Assembly (NCBI GenBank): GCA_022376515.1
Contig: WTXI01000111.1
Span: 50,559-114,558, forward strand
From: Lactifluus volemus
Lineage: Eukaryota; Basidiomycota; Agaricomycetes; Russulales; Russulaceae
Length of the DNA stretch: 64,000 bases
Reading direction: 5' to 3'
Part shown: positions 11,596 through 23,600 of the stretch, piece after piece
How positions within the stretch are numbered: position 1 is the first letter of the stretch
Layout: each line of letters starts with the position of its first letter
Program-made: the position numbers and the translations under genes
Notes under the pieces: generated by a model
The model's input: the letters and a program-made list of their open reading frames with translations, nothing else
Told to the model about the DNA's origin: nothing
Database searches by the model: none

Positions 11596-12752
11596 AGGCG
11601 AAACAGTCGCGTAAGTTGGTCTTTGCCAATACTGCATATAGAAATAACCCATTGGGTTCTTATATTCTCTTTGGTGTTCTCAAGGCTCACTATAACTGTT
11701 TTACCAAGTCAACGTGCTTATGAGGGTCGGGTGCTGCCTCGAGGATGTAGTAGTTGGGGATGAAGCTGCATTGTCTGTGCTTATCTCAGCGTCGGGTAAT
11801 TGTACAATGTCCGCTATCCTTCCCATGCTGTCATCCTGACCCCGCTGTCCCTAATCCCCATTCCAACGGTACATAAGGTACTATACTTCGTCAATATATG
11901 ACTCTGAACCCTTGTCAGTCTCCGTTCCGTCCTGGTCCGCTTGTGTGAAGCAGAGTTTGTTTATATAATAGGATGTTCGCTGCTCGCTAGTTCTTGGTTT
12001 GTCGTTCCGTGTCTCTTTTCATATAACCAGGATATTGCATAGACGTGGATAATCGATTTCTCAATGGTTTTCTGTTTCGAGAAATACTTGGTGGAAAACT
12101 GATCATTTATCTCATGAACGAAAGCGTTGCCTTGGCGTTTTGTCCTTCTCCCCGTCCTACATACAGACAACCATAGCTTCGATAAGTGGAGGAGTCGGCG
12201 TCGGCCAGTCTTTGAATTATATAATCAGCATAGTGGAGTTTCCCTGGCGACACGCGGTGAAACTGCAGGTCACAAAGATGGGCCACTGATGGGCCCCAAA
12301 TTTCTAGCCGAGAGGGAAATAGCTGAACCAATGTACGCTCCTCCGTGTACTGTTTGATTCCTTGCGCGTTTGCTCCTACCGTGACTTTTTGATGATTCCA
12401 TGATCCGCCCCGCCGGTGCCTCGTCCGTCAATGAAGGCCCGGGCGCACAAAGAGGAGCAAGGTCAGCGGAGGGAATCCACTTGGCAGTGAGGAGTCCATG
12501 GAGTTCCCACTTGCAGCAAGGACATCTGCCGGTTGGGGCGGAAAGCTAAGGTGGAGATGGGGGATTTACGTAGGCGCCGAAGACGGCGCTCGCATCTTGG
12601 ACCGAATACGCGCGCACTAGAGGAGAGGGCGAGAGAACATCGTGGGCGAGATTCCTGCTCTAAGGCGAGAGTTTTAATGAATTCAGCTTATACTCGTGAA
12701 CTGAAAAGCCTCAAAATCTCGTCATATGGTTTCATACAACCTCCGTAATTAC
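11596..12752. other. Intergenic: DUF6535 3' flank repeat and unassigned spacer
   Basis: 11596-12100 is the copy 2 version of the conserved DUF6535 downstream flank, with an extra roughly 150-base stretch (about 11720-11870) absent from the others. 12115-12190 matches 1437-1510. From 12200 to 12752 I see nothing I can assign. Confidence 0.45.
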
Positions 12753-12850
12753 TCCCGCTTAGCTCAGCTGGTAGAGCGCGTCACTAGTAACGTGATCGTG
12801 GGAAGATCACAATACATGACGAGGTCAGTCGTTCAAGTCGGCTAGTGGGA
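12753..12850 (+). tRNA. tRNA-Thr (AGT anticodon) with 26-bp intron
   Basis: A full cloverleaf folds by eye. The acceptor stem TCCCGCT/AGTGGGA is 7 bp with one G.U. The D arm GCTC...GAGC has loop AGCTGGTA, and the anticodon stem CGTCA/TGACG is perfect. The T arm AGTCG-TTCAAGT-CGGCT has the canonical TTCAAGT loop. The anticodon loop reads C-T-A-G-T-A then A when 12790-12815 is removed, which puts anticodon AGT at 12786-12788 and the intron at the usual place after position 37. The mature length is 72 nt before CCA addition. It serves ACU/ACC threonine codons after A34-to-inosine editing. It is transcribed by RNA polymerase III; a T-run terminator follows. Confidence 0.92.
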
Positions 12851-12854
12851 ATAA

Positions 12855-12862
12855 TTTTTTTT
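12855..12862 (+). terminator. RNA polymerase III T-run terminator
   Basis: Eight consecutive T residues begin four bases after the tRNA 3' end, a normal pol III stop. Confidence 0.8.
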
Positions 12863-13228
12863 CTAAACGACCACATTGAGCTATTCGCCCACCGCCAAGG
12901 ACGGGTCGACTTGAAAAACGGGGCGTTAACATTGCAGTATATGTCCATCGGAGATGATACAACAAAATGTCCTGATACTATCGAGGATTGGAGACAAAAG
13001 GCTACAGTGTCAAGATAAAAATACAAAGGGTGTACGGCAGCGTAGAAGTAACGTCCATATGCATTCGATTTATGGGCTGACCTGCAACCACATTAAGAGG
13101 GCGTGGTGTCCGTTGTGCAAATAAGGTCCGCTTGCAAGTCCGAGTTCCGAGTCTTATTCTTACTTATAAAGTACTCATGCTCTCACGGCTCAGAAGGTTG
13201 GAGGTTGGAGGTTGGGGGCTGAACCAAT
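12863..13228. other. Intergenic between tRNA-Thr and DUF6699 gene
   Basis: No gene recognised. It probably holds the 3' UTR of the minus-strand DUF6699 gene. Confidence 0.4.
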
Positions 13229-14091
13229 CTAGATGAAGCGCACGTGCCAAACATCCGCACCATTTGCGGCGCGTTGGAGACCAGCAAAGGTGGTACATCC
13301 GCCGAGTAGATCAATGCGTCGCAGGCCAGCGGGATCGGGTGCGACTCTGTTGCGCTGGTTGAAACTTGACGACGCCGCCCGCCTGTGATTTTCACTCGGG
13401 AGCTGGTTGAAGTCCGCCTGACTGGCGCGCTCAGAGAGCTTGGCGTGGATAACATGAAGAACGTCTCGCACGGTCACGGCGTGGCCGTGCACCCCAGAGG
13501 CGTAGAAGTAACCGCCAGAGACGCCCGGAATCTCAAGGACGAGGTTGGGAGCTTGGTTTGAGATCGCCGGTTCGTTCATCGCGTGCGGGTTGCTGGTCGG
13601 ATGGAGGCACGCGGCGGATGGAGGTTGAACAGCGTTGAAGTTCAATTGAGTCGGTCGGTGGCCGGTGTAGACGAGTAGCTCACTCAATACACCATACCTT
13701 GATCTTTCAGGGCTTACGGGCGGTGTCGGCAGTGAATCTAGAAAAACGGAACCAGTAAATTTTTTTTTAAATAGGTCAGCGGAACATGAGGGCAGGATAT
13801 AGATCGGATGTACGCACGCTGGTGTTGTAGGAGATGGGGGAGCGGGACCGTACCCATGTGTGGCGCACCCGGCGTCAATGGATATTGGGACGGGTACACG
13901 TATCCGGAGTGCATCGAGACGGACCTAGCGGACCCTGCTGGGGATGGTAGACTCACCGGGCTCAGCATCGGGGCCACGGGCAGCGGTACCCCGGGGGCGC
14001 CTGAGACAGTGGTCCCAGTCAGCGTGTTTAATGACCACGCTGGGCTAGACAGGGAGTATGATTGGCGCTTCGATGAGTGAGAAGAGGGCAT
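13229..14091 (-). CDS. DUF6699 domain protein
   Basis: Two exons on minus: 14091-13818 and 13737-13229. The single 80-bp intron is GTGCGT...CTAG. The join is in frame and gives 260 residues. The N-terminal half is low-complexity, rich in Ser, Pro and Gly. The C-terminal half (about residues 115-255) has the DUF6699 pattern: a strand ending in YASGV, then VTVRDVLHVIHAKLSE, a helix with NQRNRVAPD, then RRIDLLGG and a final VWHVRF strand. The function of this basidiomycete family is not known to me. No membrane segment or signal peptide is seen. It diverges from the cofactor C gene, sharing a roughly 730-bp intergenic region. Confidence 0.78.
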
Positions 14092-14823
14092 AGCGGCGAA
14101 TCAACGAAGTACGGGGCAGGAAAAGAAAAGCGGGAGGGGGGAAAGAAAAGGCTGCGAACTTGCCAGTGCTGGGTAAAAGTCTTGTGTATTAAATACCAAC
14201 CCGACCGTGTTGATATTCGAACACAAAGTGCAACAACCCAATGTGGATGGCCTCCATGGCGGGCTTTGGGCGCGGGGGGGCGCGAGGAGCGCGGCAGGGA
14301 AAGGCAGGGCAGGGCGAGGGGAGCGGTGAAATTTATTGATGAAAGCGAGAAGCAGCCACAGACCATCGATAGCGGACGACCGGACGTCGGGATATAACTA
14401 AAATTGGAAATAAGCGCTTAACTCTTGCCCGCCCGACTACCCCGATTTGTCACTGTCCGCCCCGCCACATGGACAAATTGATCGAGCCCTTGTTCTCCAA
14501 GGGGCGGGGCCTCATAAACGCCCATCTGTGGCGCCAAAGGGGCCCCGGCTGAATTTTTGACTCATCCCATAGCGACACACGGGGCCGCGCGGCACCGAAG
14601 TGACATTGTAAGTTCCTGAGTCGGTCCTCTGACTCGGTCTGTAGAATGTTTGCCTTGACTTGCCTCTTGTAGCATTATAACTTTCCAACATAGTACTCCC
14701 TTAGTCGTTATTGTAAGTAGAATGGAAAGATAAAAGAAAATACGTATCGGGGGAACGCTGCATCGGGTATATATGTGCAGGGTCGTGTTTCTCAGGCACC
14801 ACAGTCACTCAACTTGCGATCAC
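14092..14823. promoter_or_regulatory. Divergent intergenic region, DUF6699 / cofactor C
   Basis: Contains the upstream regions of both diverging genes. Purine-rich stretches lie at 14110-14150 and 14270-14330. The last 35 bases before the cofactor C start (ending GATCACATGTC) have relatives at about 54555 and 58105, next to fragments of its first exon. No defined regulatory motif can be named. Confidence 0.4.
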
Positions 14824-16069
14824 ATGTCAGAATCAACCGACAGGGCCTTTCAGCAGGCTTTTTACTCTCACTTTCAGTCTTCTCGTTCTGGTTTGCGTCC
14901 CTTCTGACACTATACATTCTTATCTGACTCGTTGTCGATTACAGGTCTCGCTGCACAGTTAGATGCTTTCAAGGACAACCCCCCTTCCGACAGTGATTCT
15001 CACGAGCTCGCTTTGAATATAAGAAAGCTGAGAAAAAGTTTGACGGACGCAACAAGCTTCCTGCCTGCTTATGATCAACGACAATGCCAAGCTGTGCGTC
15101 CTCGTGTAGCTCATACGAACCCCGAGAATGAGCTCACTCCCCCATTTAGCAAATGGAGCACTTAGAGCAGACCTTGGAGCAATTGCGTTCTGAATCCGCA
15201 CCCAAGACAAGATTTTCTTTCAAGCGCAAGACGAGCAAACCTCCGCCTTCGGACGCTACTCCAGCGCTTTCCCCTTCATCACGCGACGCTAAGACGCATG
15301 GAGAGGGAGACGGTGTACTTGTTATGTCTACCTTTCATAAGCTAAGCTCCCATTCCCATTGTCGACTGTCTTCACGATCTATTCCAACCTTCGGAGCGGG
15401 CCCGCCGTCGTCTGATCTGACAATTTCGGATCTCGACCGTTGCATCGTCGACCTTTGCAGCCCAGTTGAAGCTGCGGCACAAAATCAGTTTTCCCTAACA
15501 GCCCTCTACGTCCGGGACCTGAAAGAATCGATCTTGATCCTACCCAACGTGAAGGGCAGCGTGCTCTTTCATAACCTGCATAGATGCACCGTGATCGTCG
15601 GTTGTCAACAAGCAAGTAACTCTTTGTTTCATGTCGGAGCCTGCCCTTATCTATCTGACGCAGTTCCGCATGCACAACTCGACCGGCGTCCGCGTATATC
15701 TCGCTTCTATCTCTAACCCAGTCATTGAAAACTGCTCTTCCATCGCGTTTGCGGAGTATCCACCATTCGCTTCTTTACTCAGCCCATCGGCCGTGAAAGC
15801 AATACCACCGAATGTCAGCACTGCAGACCCCTGATTCCCCTTTGTTCGTTGAAATGTCTAACATCCCCTAGGGTAAGCATATCGATGTGCAAGATTTCTC
15901 CCATCTCCGGCCGACGCCATCTCCCAATTGGTTTATTTTACCACCTGGGAATGAGAACTGGGACGACCTTCTGGCCCCATCACCGCTAGGTGTGGACGCC
16001 GTTCTGGCGGCGCATCTGCCTGAAGCGACGTATAGCAAACATTGCTTTTCTTTCTCGCTTATGGATTGA
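14824..16069 (+). CDS. TBCC: Tubulin-binding cofactor C
   Basis: Five exons: 14824-14890, 14945-15093, 15150-15611, 15664-15813 and 15872-16069, about 341 residues. The N-terminal helical domain (residues 1-95) includes FYSHFQSSRS, LAAQLDAFKD and HLEQTLEQLR. The C-terminal TBCC/beta-helix domain has DLTISDLDRCIVDL, TALYVRDLKESIL, the catalytic-type QQFRMH (Arg about 228, the arginine finger that stimulates tubulin GTPase) and VQDFSHLRPTPSPNW. TBCC acts with cofactors D and E in releasing folded alpha/beta-tubulin dimers in the cytoplasm. Intron 3 (15612-15663) uses a GC-AG pair (GCAAGT donor); only this splice keeps CQQ-FRMH in frame. The intron 4 donor is less certain: GTCAGC at 15814 or GTGAAA at 15793, both in phase. 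Confidence 0.88.
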
Positions 16070-16798
16070 CCCCTCATTATTACAGAACGATGTGAGTGTC
16101 GACGTTGACTGTGTTCGAGGTGCGCTTGCGGGGTCATATATGGGTGACGGTGAGGGTTCTAGCTCCTACAGGGATGACTTGTAGTTCTGGCCACTCCGGC
16201 TAGCGTCCAAACTAGAATCTTACATTCTGGAAGTTCATGTACCCAGTCTGTACCCCATCATTTTCCTTCTCCACCGCGAGGTCTCCGAGATGATGCGAAT
16301 CCGTGTACAACACCATGTAATCACTTAACTAGATGTCTAGCTAAGATGAGGCAATTGTTTGATTTGCCGCCGCTTTCTCGCAATCGCTCTGACGTGTTAG
16401 TGAAATGCTGCATAGTCACGTGAAAACTATCACGTGGTCCGGTAACTTACCAGTAACTTTTTATTTATTTAAATCTGCATTTATATCCTGCAACATGTAG
16501 CTATGACAAAGACACGGTCCCCGGGGGTGGGGTTGGACATGGCGGGGGAGGGGTGGGAGAGGTAGCGGAGTGCTGGACGGGTTACCAACTTATTTACCCC
16601 TGGTCTGGGGGGTTAGCAGTGGCAGTACCGAGACTGGGTAACATGTGAACGTTGGAAGGCTAATAGCAGGAGGCATTGAAAAAAATGAACAACAGGTGTA
16701 GCTATTGGCAGGAACAGTACTGTATGTGGTTGTAGACAATACTGAGTGCTAAGTGTTGAAGAGTAAAGAATAAGAGTGCTCAGGTGACATCACGTTGA
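16070..16798. other. Intergenic; start of F-box duplication block at about 16636
   Basis: 16070-16635 has no recognised gene, only a G-rich stretch at about 16520-16610. From about 16636 (GGGTAACATGTGAACGTTGG) the sequence is paralogous to 51533 onward and marks the left edge of the duplicated F-box block. Confidence 0.5.
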
Positions 16799-18214
16799 TT
16801 AGAGAGTGATAGGGTGATCGGGATGCTGACATTGAGCAAAGAATAGCCATATGCTTTGCTGCTCGTCACAGTATTCGGCGTCTCCAAAATATTTGCGAAT
16901 GTAGAGACTTTGAAGTGTGGGTAACACCTCCGTGATACTTTCCCTAGTGAGCTCTTGCACTGATGATATGACATTTAACAGCGGCTCGCCAGGCAAACGT
17001 AGCGTCCGGACAGTAGTGAATGGGTGGAAAAGTTCCAGCCATTCACTATCATCCATGACAAACTCAAAATCATGCACGGAAAGGAATGGGTCGTTGAGTA
17101 TGTTGAGCTCCGTAATGCTGGAAAGTAGGGACGAAGACTGGGTGCATATCTGTGTGATAGACGAGACTTGCCAACCTGGCTCTTCGTCTTGATATTGATC
17201 TTGGACCTCTAGCTCGAGAGCTTTGGAGGTATTAGTCCCCTCTAATTGATGAAGTTTGATGTTGACGTGATTATGGCCAAGTGTGACCTCCGCACGATTG
17301 AATGACCCAAGCGTCCAGGCATGGTAGATGACTTGTTGGATGTCAAAGAAAGTCTGTCTGAAGAACGTGATCGTTAAAGTTTTGAGTTGAGGGGCATCGA
17401 TCTGAGCCAGGAGATCCTCCGAGTACTCGTCAACACCCAAAAACTTGAACTCTATGAGAGCGGGGAGGATGGCACGTATCAATGGAGGTGGAAGTCGAGT
17501 TGTTTCAGATATATCAGCCAGGAATTCGATGCGAAGGTACGTGAGCTTGGTTAGGGCTGAGAGGCTTGTGGCCATCGCCTTGGGTGAAATATAATGAAGA
17601 TTTAGAAGGCAGAGCTCGGAAAGATTGTTGGAAGAGGAAAGAAGTTGAGGTAACGTCAGAAATGGAAGGTCCTCCAAATAGAGTGATCGTAGACGTGGGG
17701 CGGAAACATCTAATAACCGAACGGGAACCGGATCCCACAGAGTTGATTTAAGGCGAAGACTTGTCAGTGCAGGGAATGGCTTCTGTATCATCACTGTGTC
17801 CAATCTCTCACATTCTGCGCATGGTAGACGGAGATCGATTTCGCATATGCGGTCACGGTGCTCAAGCAAAGCAATGATGTTATCCCCAAGGACGTAAGAA
17901 AATACTTAGATAGGAAATAGCGGCCAGACATCCAACATCTCCCTCAGAGGAGTGCTCCGTGTGCAGTAAACACGCAGATGGAGACGTAGTGGGGACGAAA
18001 AAATGACGTGTCGCCATCTTTGGCATACTTGTGCCAGCTTTCGCCATGTCCTTGGCCATGCCCCCGACCACAACTCCGGGTCCGTCCACACTAGTACCGG
18101 CGACGCTTCCATGGATGCTTCTCGGCAGAGGTCGAAGATTTCTAGGAAAACATCATCTGGGAACTCGTTGATTGTCACAGGTGGCAAAATCTGTGCGGGA
18201 TCGTAATCAAACAC
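16799..18214 (-). pseudogene. F-box/LRR-like protein, copy A (premature stop)
   Basis: The minus-strand frame from ATG 18214 to stop 16799 is about 470 codons with one internal TAA at 17906-17908 (codon 103), where copy B has CAA (Gln). The N-terminus has an F-box-like motif, INEFPDDVFLEIFDLCRE (residues 15-32), then WRKLAQVCQRWRHVIF. The rest is a Leu-rich, LRR-like region with ALTSLRL, LRSLYLEDL and LTYLRIE repeats. In F-box proteins this layout fits a substrate-recognition subunit of an SCF ubiquitin ligase. A 54-bp in-frame segment (17118-17171) begins GCAAGT and ends TTTCCAG: it is either a GC-AG intron or retained coding sequence; copy B has GTAAGT there. The stop makes a full protein unlikely unless read through; an assembly error cannot be excluded. 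Confidence 0.72.
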
Positions 18215-18398
18215 TGGCAGGTAAGTGAGGTAAGTGATCGCCGTGTGCGCTAGTCAAAAGACGTACAATTCACTCCGCTGGGGTCTTCCAGTATTATAGG
18301 TCTCTGGAAGTCCATCTATTATGAGCTTGATGGCTTTCACGGGCCCGGGGGTGGTGAGGCTACGCGGCTGAGGCTGCACGACGTGGTGATTTACAATA

Positions 18399-18686
18399 CT
18401 ATCATGGGGGGGGGGGGTAATGGACCACGGCGGGGGTAATGGATCACTTCAAATTCTCATCCAATTCTTGCTCAATCACCACAAAAATTGACATATGACA
18501 TCCTGTACCACATGCAAGCATATTCCATGTGTTTTCTTGGGTAGAATTGTGTTATATCGAAAAACAAAAAAAAGGTGGTTTGTCACGCGAGTCACGCCTA
18601 ATCGCTGCGGAGTCTGAACTATGGCTGGGGACAAGCGTGACTGATCCGTTACACCCGCCGTGGTCCACTACCCCCCCCCATGATAG
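18399..18686. mobile_element. MITE-like element, copy A (TA target duplication)
   Basis: 288 bp flanked by TA (18397-18398, 18687-18688). The terminal inverted repeat of about 45 bp begins CTATCATGGGGGG on the left and ends CCCCCATGATAG on the right, with a GTAATGGACCACGGCGGG subterminal unit. The interior is homologous to 62140-62424. The paralogous site upstream of F-box B (around 53260-53275) lacks it, so it inserted after the block duplicated. TA duplications suggest Tc1/mariner-type mobilisation. Confidence 0.75.
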
Positions 18687-18688
18687 TA

Positions 18689-20635
18689 TGGTTAGAAAGG
18701 CATGGCTCTCAAGCGCGTGCGAAATTCCCGGCAACCAGCGCGGTAACTAGGGGAGACGCCTCTCCAAGCATTTCGGTAAGGCCTACAAATTCACAAGAAC
18801 CCGCTCTCTGACCGAACAATAGACATCGTTCAACCTATGCACCACCAATAGAAAGATATAGAAAAACTTGGGGCTTTTCCGTGACTGTGCTGTTAGCATC
18901 GCCTCGGAGCTGTTTTCCTGCAATTCAATTTCTACCTCCGATTCTACTAGTCGCACTGCCCAGCATTCTTCGTCAGATCGAGGAGGCTGGCTGTCACATG
19001 TCGCACCTGGAAACGAGCCGAATAAAGGCAAAAAGGTCCCTTCACAGAAATACCAATTCCTCGTTCGCTAGTCTTGCGTTGGGTGGGGAAAGGTTTGGCG
19101 CACAGAGTATGTCTGTTTAAATATGCCTTGAGGATTAGCTCTGCGCAGGAGGGAGATGTCAATACAACGACCATAAGCCACTAGTATGTCCACGACTAAT
19201 TTTCTACGACGTATCAGCGTGGGTGTTTAAGCCTCAGACAGGTCCGTCAAAAGAGAAGGAAATCGGCTTATTACCTGTGTTTATAGTTACTATCGATGAT
19301 CCTCAGAACTTGAAGGTTGGAGATATCCAGTGTTCTCCACGTAGTCTACGACCTATGGTATCAGGTTGCTTCCTTCCTGCCAGTTTCTCTTAACCGTTGC
19401 CCTAATCGCCCTCTTTCACGAAAACTCTGGGTTTCCTTTTCGCTTGGTCTACATGCTACCGTCCGGACCTTCTGAAGGTGCCCGGCAAGCCTGAAAATTC
19501 ACCCCCACCATCTATCAGTATGCTTGCCTTCTTTTCGCAACATTTCCGGTGTGTGACATGACGGTTCGCCGTCGGGGTTGATTTGTTACCGTCATTAGAT
19601 CATTACCGACTCCTTTCGTCGCGCCATTCCTCCGGATCGTAGGTGCCTGCCTAAAAGGGCCCTCTTTCAAAGAGATCACATGGGCAAGCGAGATGAAGAC
19701 AAGGTGCGGAGCACGCACAGAACTGGACATCGATTCCCCCTCACGGGCGGTGGGTGACTTATCGTGCTTGCACTGATTTGAAGGACGATCAATGACATGA
19801 CTCACGGATGGGATTTGCCAATCTCGTCATGCGCCACCTACAGTGCTATGGGACAGCTGATCTGGCTCCCGCTGCATAGCTGAGTCTCTCATCTAGTCTG
19901 CCAAACCATGAACAAAAATGGTTATTATGATTGCATGTCCAGTCGTCGCCACGTAGCTCCATGCATTGTCGACGATGATGGGTTTGAATAGACCACTCTG
20001 TTGCGCGGTACGAAGTAAGAAGGACATGACGACGTTGTATGGCCCAACTTTACAGACTTGCCAACGATGTTGGTAGAGATCGGGGGCCTGTGGCTCGGCT
20101 TGCCTCTAGGACGAGCCAGAGCTTTGATCACGTGAGCACAATGACAACAACTTGAACACGCTTTGCTATCTTCTTTTTTCTTTTCTTTTCGTTGCTCTGT
20201 TGTCCGTTTGGAGTATCATCCCCTGTCCTTCCATCGCTCCCGTGAGGACATTTTTTATAGGGCAATAGCTGCGCATGATCACACTTATTCCGATTATTTT
20301 ATTTATTTAGTCTCTGGTTCTCAGTCACTTTGACTGCGTGCAGTGGATGGGTGCCGAATTGTTCACAGGTTAAAGCGCAGCGCAGATCAGGTATGGCATT
20401 TGGTGCTGGATGAGTCTGGTGTCATATGGGTATTACAACGAGTTGGATAGAACAGGGACCCCAGCAAACAACCACTGGTGAGTGCGAGAATACAGATAAG
20501 GAAACTTGAACGAGGAAAGTTGGGGCCCATACAGTGCGTCGGAGGTGTAGGATGAATTACTCCTCCTCTTCGTCTGCGCTTGCCTGTCTTTTCCGTGCTG
20601 CTGTGTGGATGGACCGACAAATGTAAAACGTTCAG
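18689..20635. other. Spacer upstream of F-box A and start of duplication unit 1
   Basis: 18689-19056 is the 5' flank shared with F-box B. From 19057 (TCGTTCGCTAGTCTTGCGTT) the sequence instead matches 35829 onward, so 19057 is a duplication junction. 19140-20380 is conserved with 35940-37130 but has no open frame that is conserved between copies. I see no gene in it. Confidence 0.5.
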
Positions 20636-23600
20636 CTACGGTAAGCGAAAATCAGGATGAATTAATACGCTCTTCTGCCGTGTCGCGCGTTTCTTGGCCA
20701 CGGCTTTCTTGCCTTCCACGCGCTTCTCAAACGCTTGGTCTTCCGCGCCTTGCCTCCGGCTCTCTTCCAAAGCCTACACGCACACATATCTAAACCAGTG
20801 TCACGTATATGAAACAAAACACCACAATTACAAGAAACGCACGGATTCAAACTCGTTTAGCTCAGTTCGTAGCTTTATTAGATCGAACCTTCATCGGAAA
20901 GAAGAAAATAATAAATTTATGAGCGATCTGGAGAAAGGGAATCATACCTTGACAGGATCTCATCAGCGTGTTCTTCTTCACCACCAAGTCCTTATCGGAC
21001 AACCCCCCGGTACAACTCATCGCTGTTCTCAAGGACGATCGTGCTGAAAGAGACCGCGACGTCACCGAGCGCGATCGCGATGTTACTCCGGATGTTCGGG
21101 TCCCTCGACGTCTCTAGCATGGGGAAGAGCAGGGGATGGTTTGCGTCGCAAATTTGCGAGCTCACTTAGAGGAACTTGCTGAACGAGAGTGTCGCCACTG
21201 CCCGCAGCGTCACGTTCTGTCCAAAACATTTGGTTGACGCGGAGCGGGGTAACGTTACAGATTTATGTGGTCGGGCCGACCGCATATACGGACCGGTCGC
21301 CGATCTCATACTCCGCATTTCCAGCAACCTGGTCAAGCTCCTCCTCATCCTTACTCGCACCGTCGTTTCCGGTACCCCTTGCAAGCTTCTCAGCTACAAG
21401 GATGTGAGAAGAAGCAAAAAAGAGCCAGCCGTTCATGCACCTAAGACACCTACCTAGTTCCTTTTCCTGTTTCTGGCGCTTCCACTCGCGTTCGACGAGT
21501 TCCAAGTAGACGATGTGCTTGACCGCGACGTGACCCACTACAAACAGTAGTTGGCTCACCTCGAATGCGTCCCCAGTGTCATCGCTCTTCTTCGCGGCGT
21601 TCCCCGTCAAAGCTCCCTGCGTCGAACCAGGCACGGTTGAGATCAACGCCTGCGCGCTCGGCGGTAGATCCTTATCCATCGCATCCGCATCCGGTACCGC
21701 AGAGGACACCTGTTCTTCGGCAGCGGAAGGTTCCGGTTTCTCGGGGGCGGAACGCTCGCCGCGACAGGTTCTTGATAAGCGTATTGCTCAGCACTTCCAA
21801 CTGGTCACCGAGCGCGTAGACGGTGTGGATCGCTTGTTCAGCGAGCGCAAACCACTCGCGTGAGCGACACGGGTGCTCAATAGCTTCTTGCAGTTTGAGG
21901 AACACGAGACTGTCCATGTTGAGGCGGATGCTCTTATCGAGAAGAGAGCCCTTAACTTTCTTCGCGCTGCCATTGAGGCGCTGTAATGCAACTTGGCAAG
22001 GATCAAATCGGCCTGAAATACACTCAAGGGTGAGAAAGGTAGACGAATTGCAGTCGTCAGGACTGACCTTGCCCACCGGACCGAGGCCAATCTTTAGGAG
22101 GACATCTACCCTGGACAACGCTCCGCCGCGCCAGTGCCAGCATACCGATTATTATCATTGCCCCTCGACGCTGCTGTTTTGGCAACAGTCGTTCAGAACC
22201 TATACGGAAGGCTCAGCGCATATAGTATGCTCAATTACTTCTGTCTGTGCTTACTGTAAACTTGCCAGAGCTTCGTCACAACATCAGAGAGGATTTGGTC
22301 ATTGTCCGTCATGTAGCGCATCATGGGGACGGAAGCTCTGGCAACATGGATGGCGCTCAAGCATGTCAAGAGGCGACTCCTGCGTACTTTCTCGTCGAGT
22401 CCAGCTGCAGGCGACGCACAGCTTCATAGAAGAGTGTGGAGGCGATCGCGGAAATGAATATGTCTGTGTCCGACGGAGGAGTTCATAAGCAGAACAACGG
22501 TATCTCCAGGGATACCCGCCAGGGAACTTTGATCCTTCCTTTTGTCAGCCAGGCCGGGAAGCTCGAATATCCAAGTGAGCGCGTTGAGGACACCCACTGG
22601 CGCGTCCAAGGCCCCCTGCACAACGCTCTTCAGGAATCCATCCTTGAGGCGTTTCCCATGCTTACTGAGAGCATCCTCGGAAATGTCCAACCATTCGGTG
22701 AGCTTGCGCTCTTTTAAAGTTCTGACATCGCCGAGATTATATGGCACCAGCCAATTATGTAATCGCTTCAGGAGAAAACGTCGGAAGAACGCTTCGAAGG
22801 AGAGGAGAGTGTGCCATATATACCAGCAAATGCTAGACATCAGGGTACGGTATGGGAAGTTGAGACAGAAGCAAGAAAGGGTGGTCAGGGCAAAGTACGC
22901 CAGACCGAAGAGTCCGACGGAAATTGACAAGACGATGGCAACCATCTGATGGGACGCAAAGATGAATATCATCAGGCCGGCGAAAAACAAGAGGTGGAGG
23001 ACACTCGATCATGTTCTTTGCTATCCGGTTAACTTGTTGTTTGGGTTCCATGTCAGGTAAGTGGTCAACATATAAGCTGCGGTAGCACTCGAGCAGCAGA
23101 CGTGAGCGAACGCCCTCGAGCTCCTTCCCATCTTCTGGCATCGAGTTGTTGTCCTTCGACCAGATCAGGTGTAACATTCTTCTTGATCCCAATCTACATG
23201 TCATGTTCGTAAGCGACCCGTGTCAAAACAACCCAAAGTCGTTCGCGCTTCACCACCCACCTCAGCACTATCGAGCTGGTATTCGCGCGTGACCCTGAAG
23301 AACTCCATCATCTCCAATACCTCAGCTTTATGCGTTGACCCGAGCAACTGGAAGATCATCTGGGCCGCCTCCTCGACCTGCCGAATGAAGTTGAGCGCCC
23401 CGGCGTAGTGCCACTTGCGCAAGCGAAGGTACAGCAGCTGGTTGCTCTCCTGTGGCGCGGGTTCCGCCTGGTCATCTGTGAGCGCCGCCATAGCGAGCTC
23501 CGACTTGCTTCCGCTCTTCTTGGATGTTTGGTGCGTGCACTCCCCGTCGATGGTGGCCTGATCCGTCATCGCCGCCTTCTTCAGCTCTAGAGGACTCCGG

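Larger units (their letters stand above)
16636..19056. repeat. Segmental duplicate carrying F-box A (mate 51533-53683)
   Basis: Both copies share the F-box gene, its 3' flank and about 800 bases of 5' flank in the same order and orientation. Homology ends at ...AGAAATACCAATTCCT (19056 on the left, 53683 on the right). The left copy carries an extra 288-bp miniature element at 18399-18686. Confidence 0.75.

Noticed and set aside
14028..14397. Frames of 106-112 residues in both strands upstream of the DUF6699 gene
   Set aside because: Shadow frames over a purine-rich divergent promoter region.
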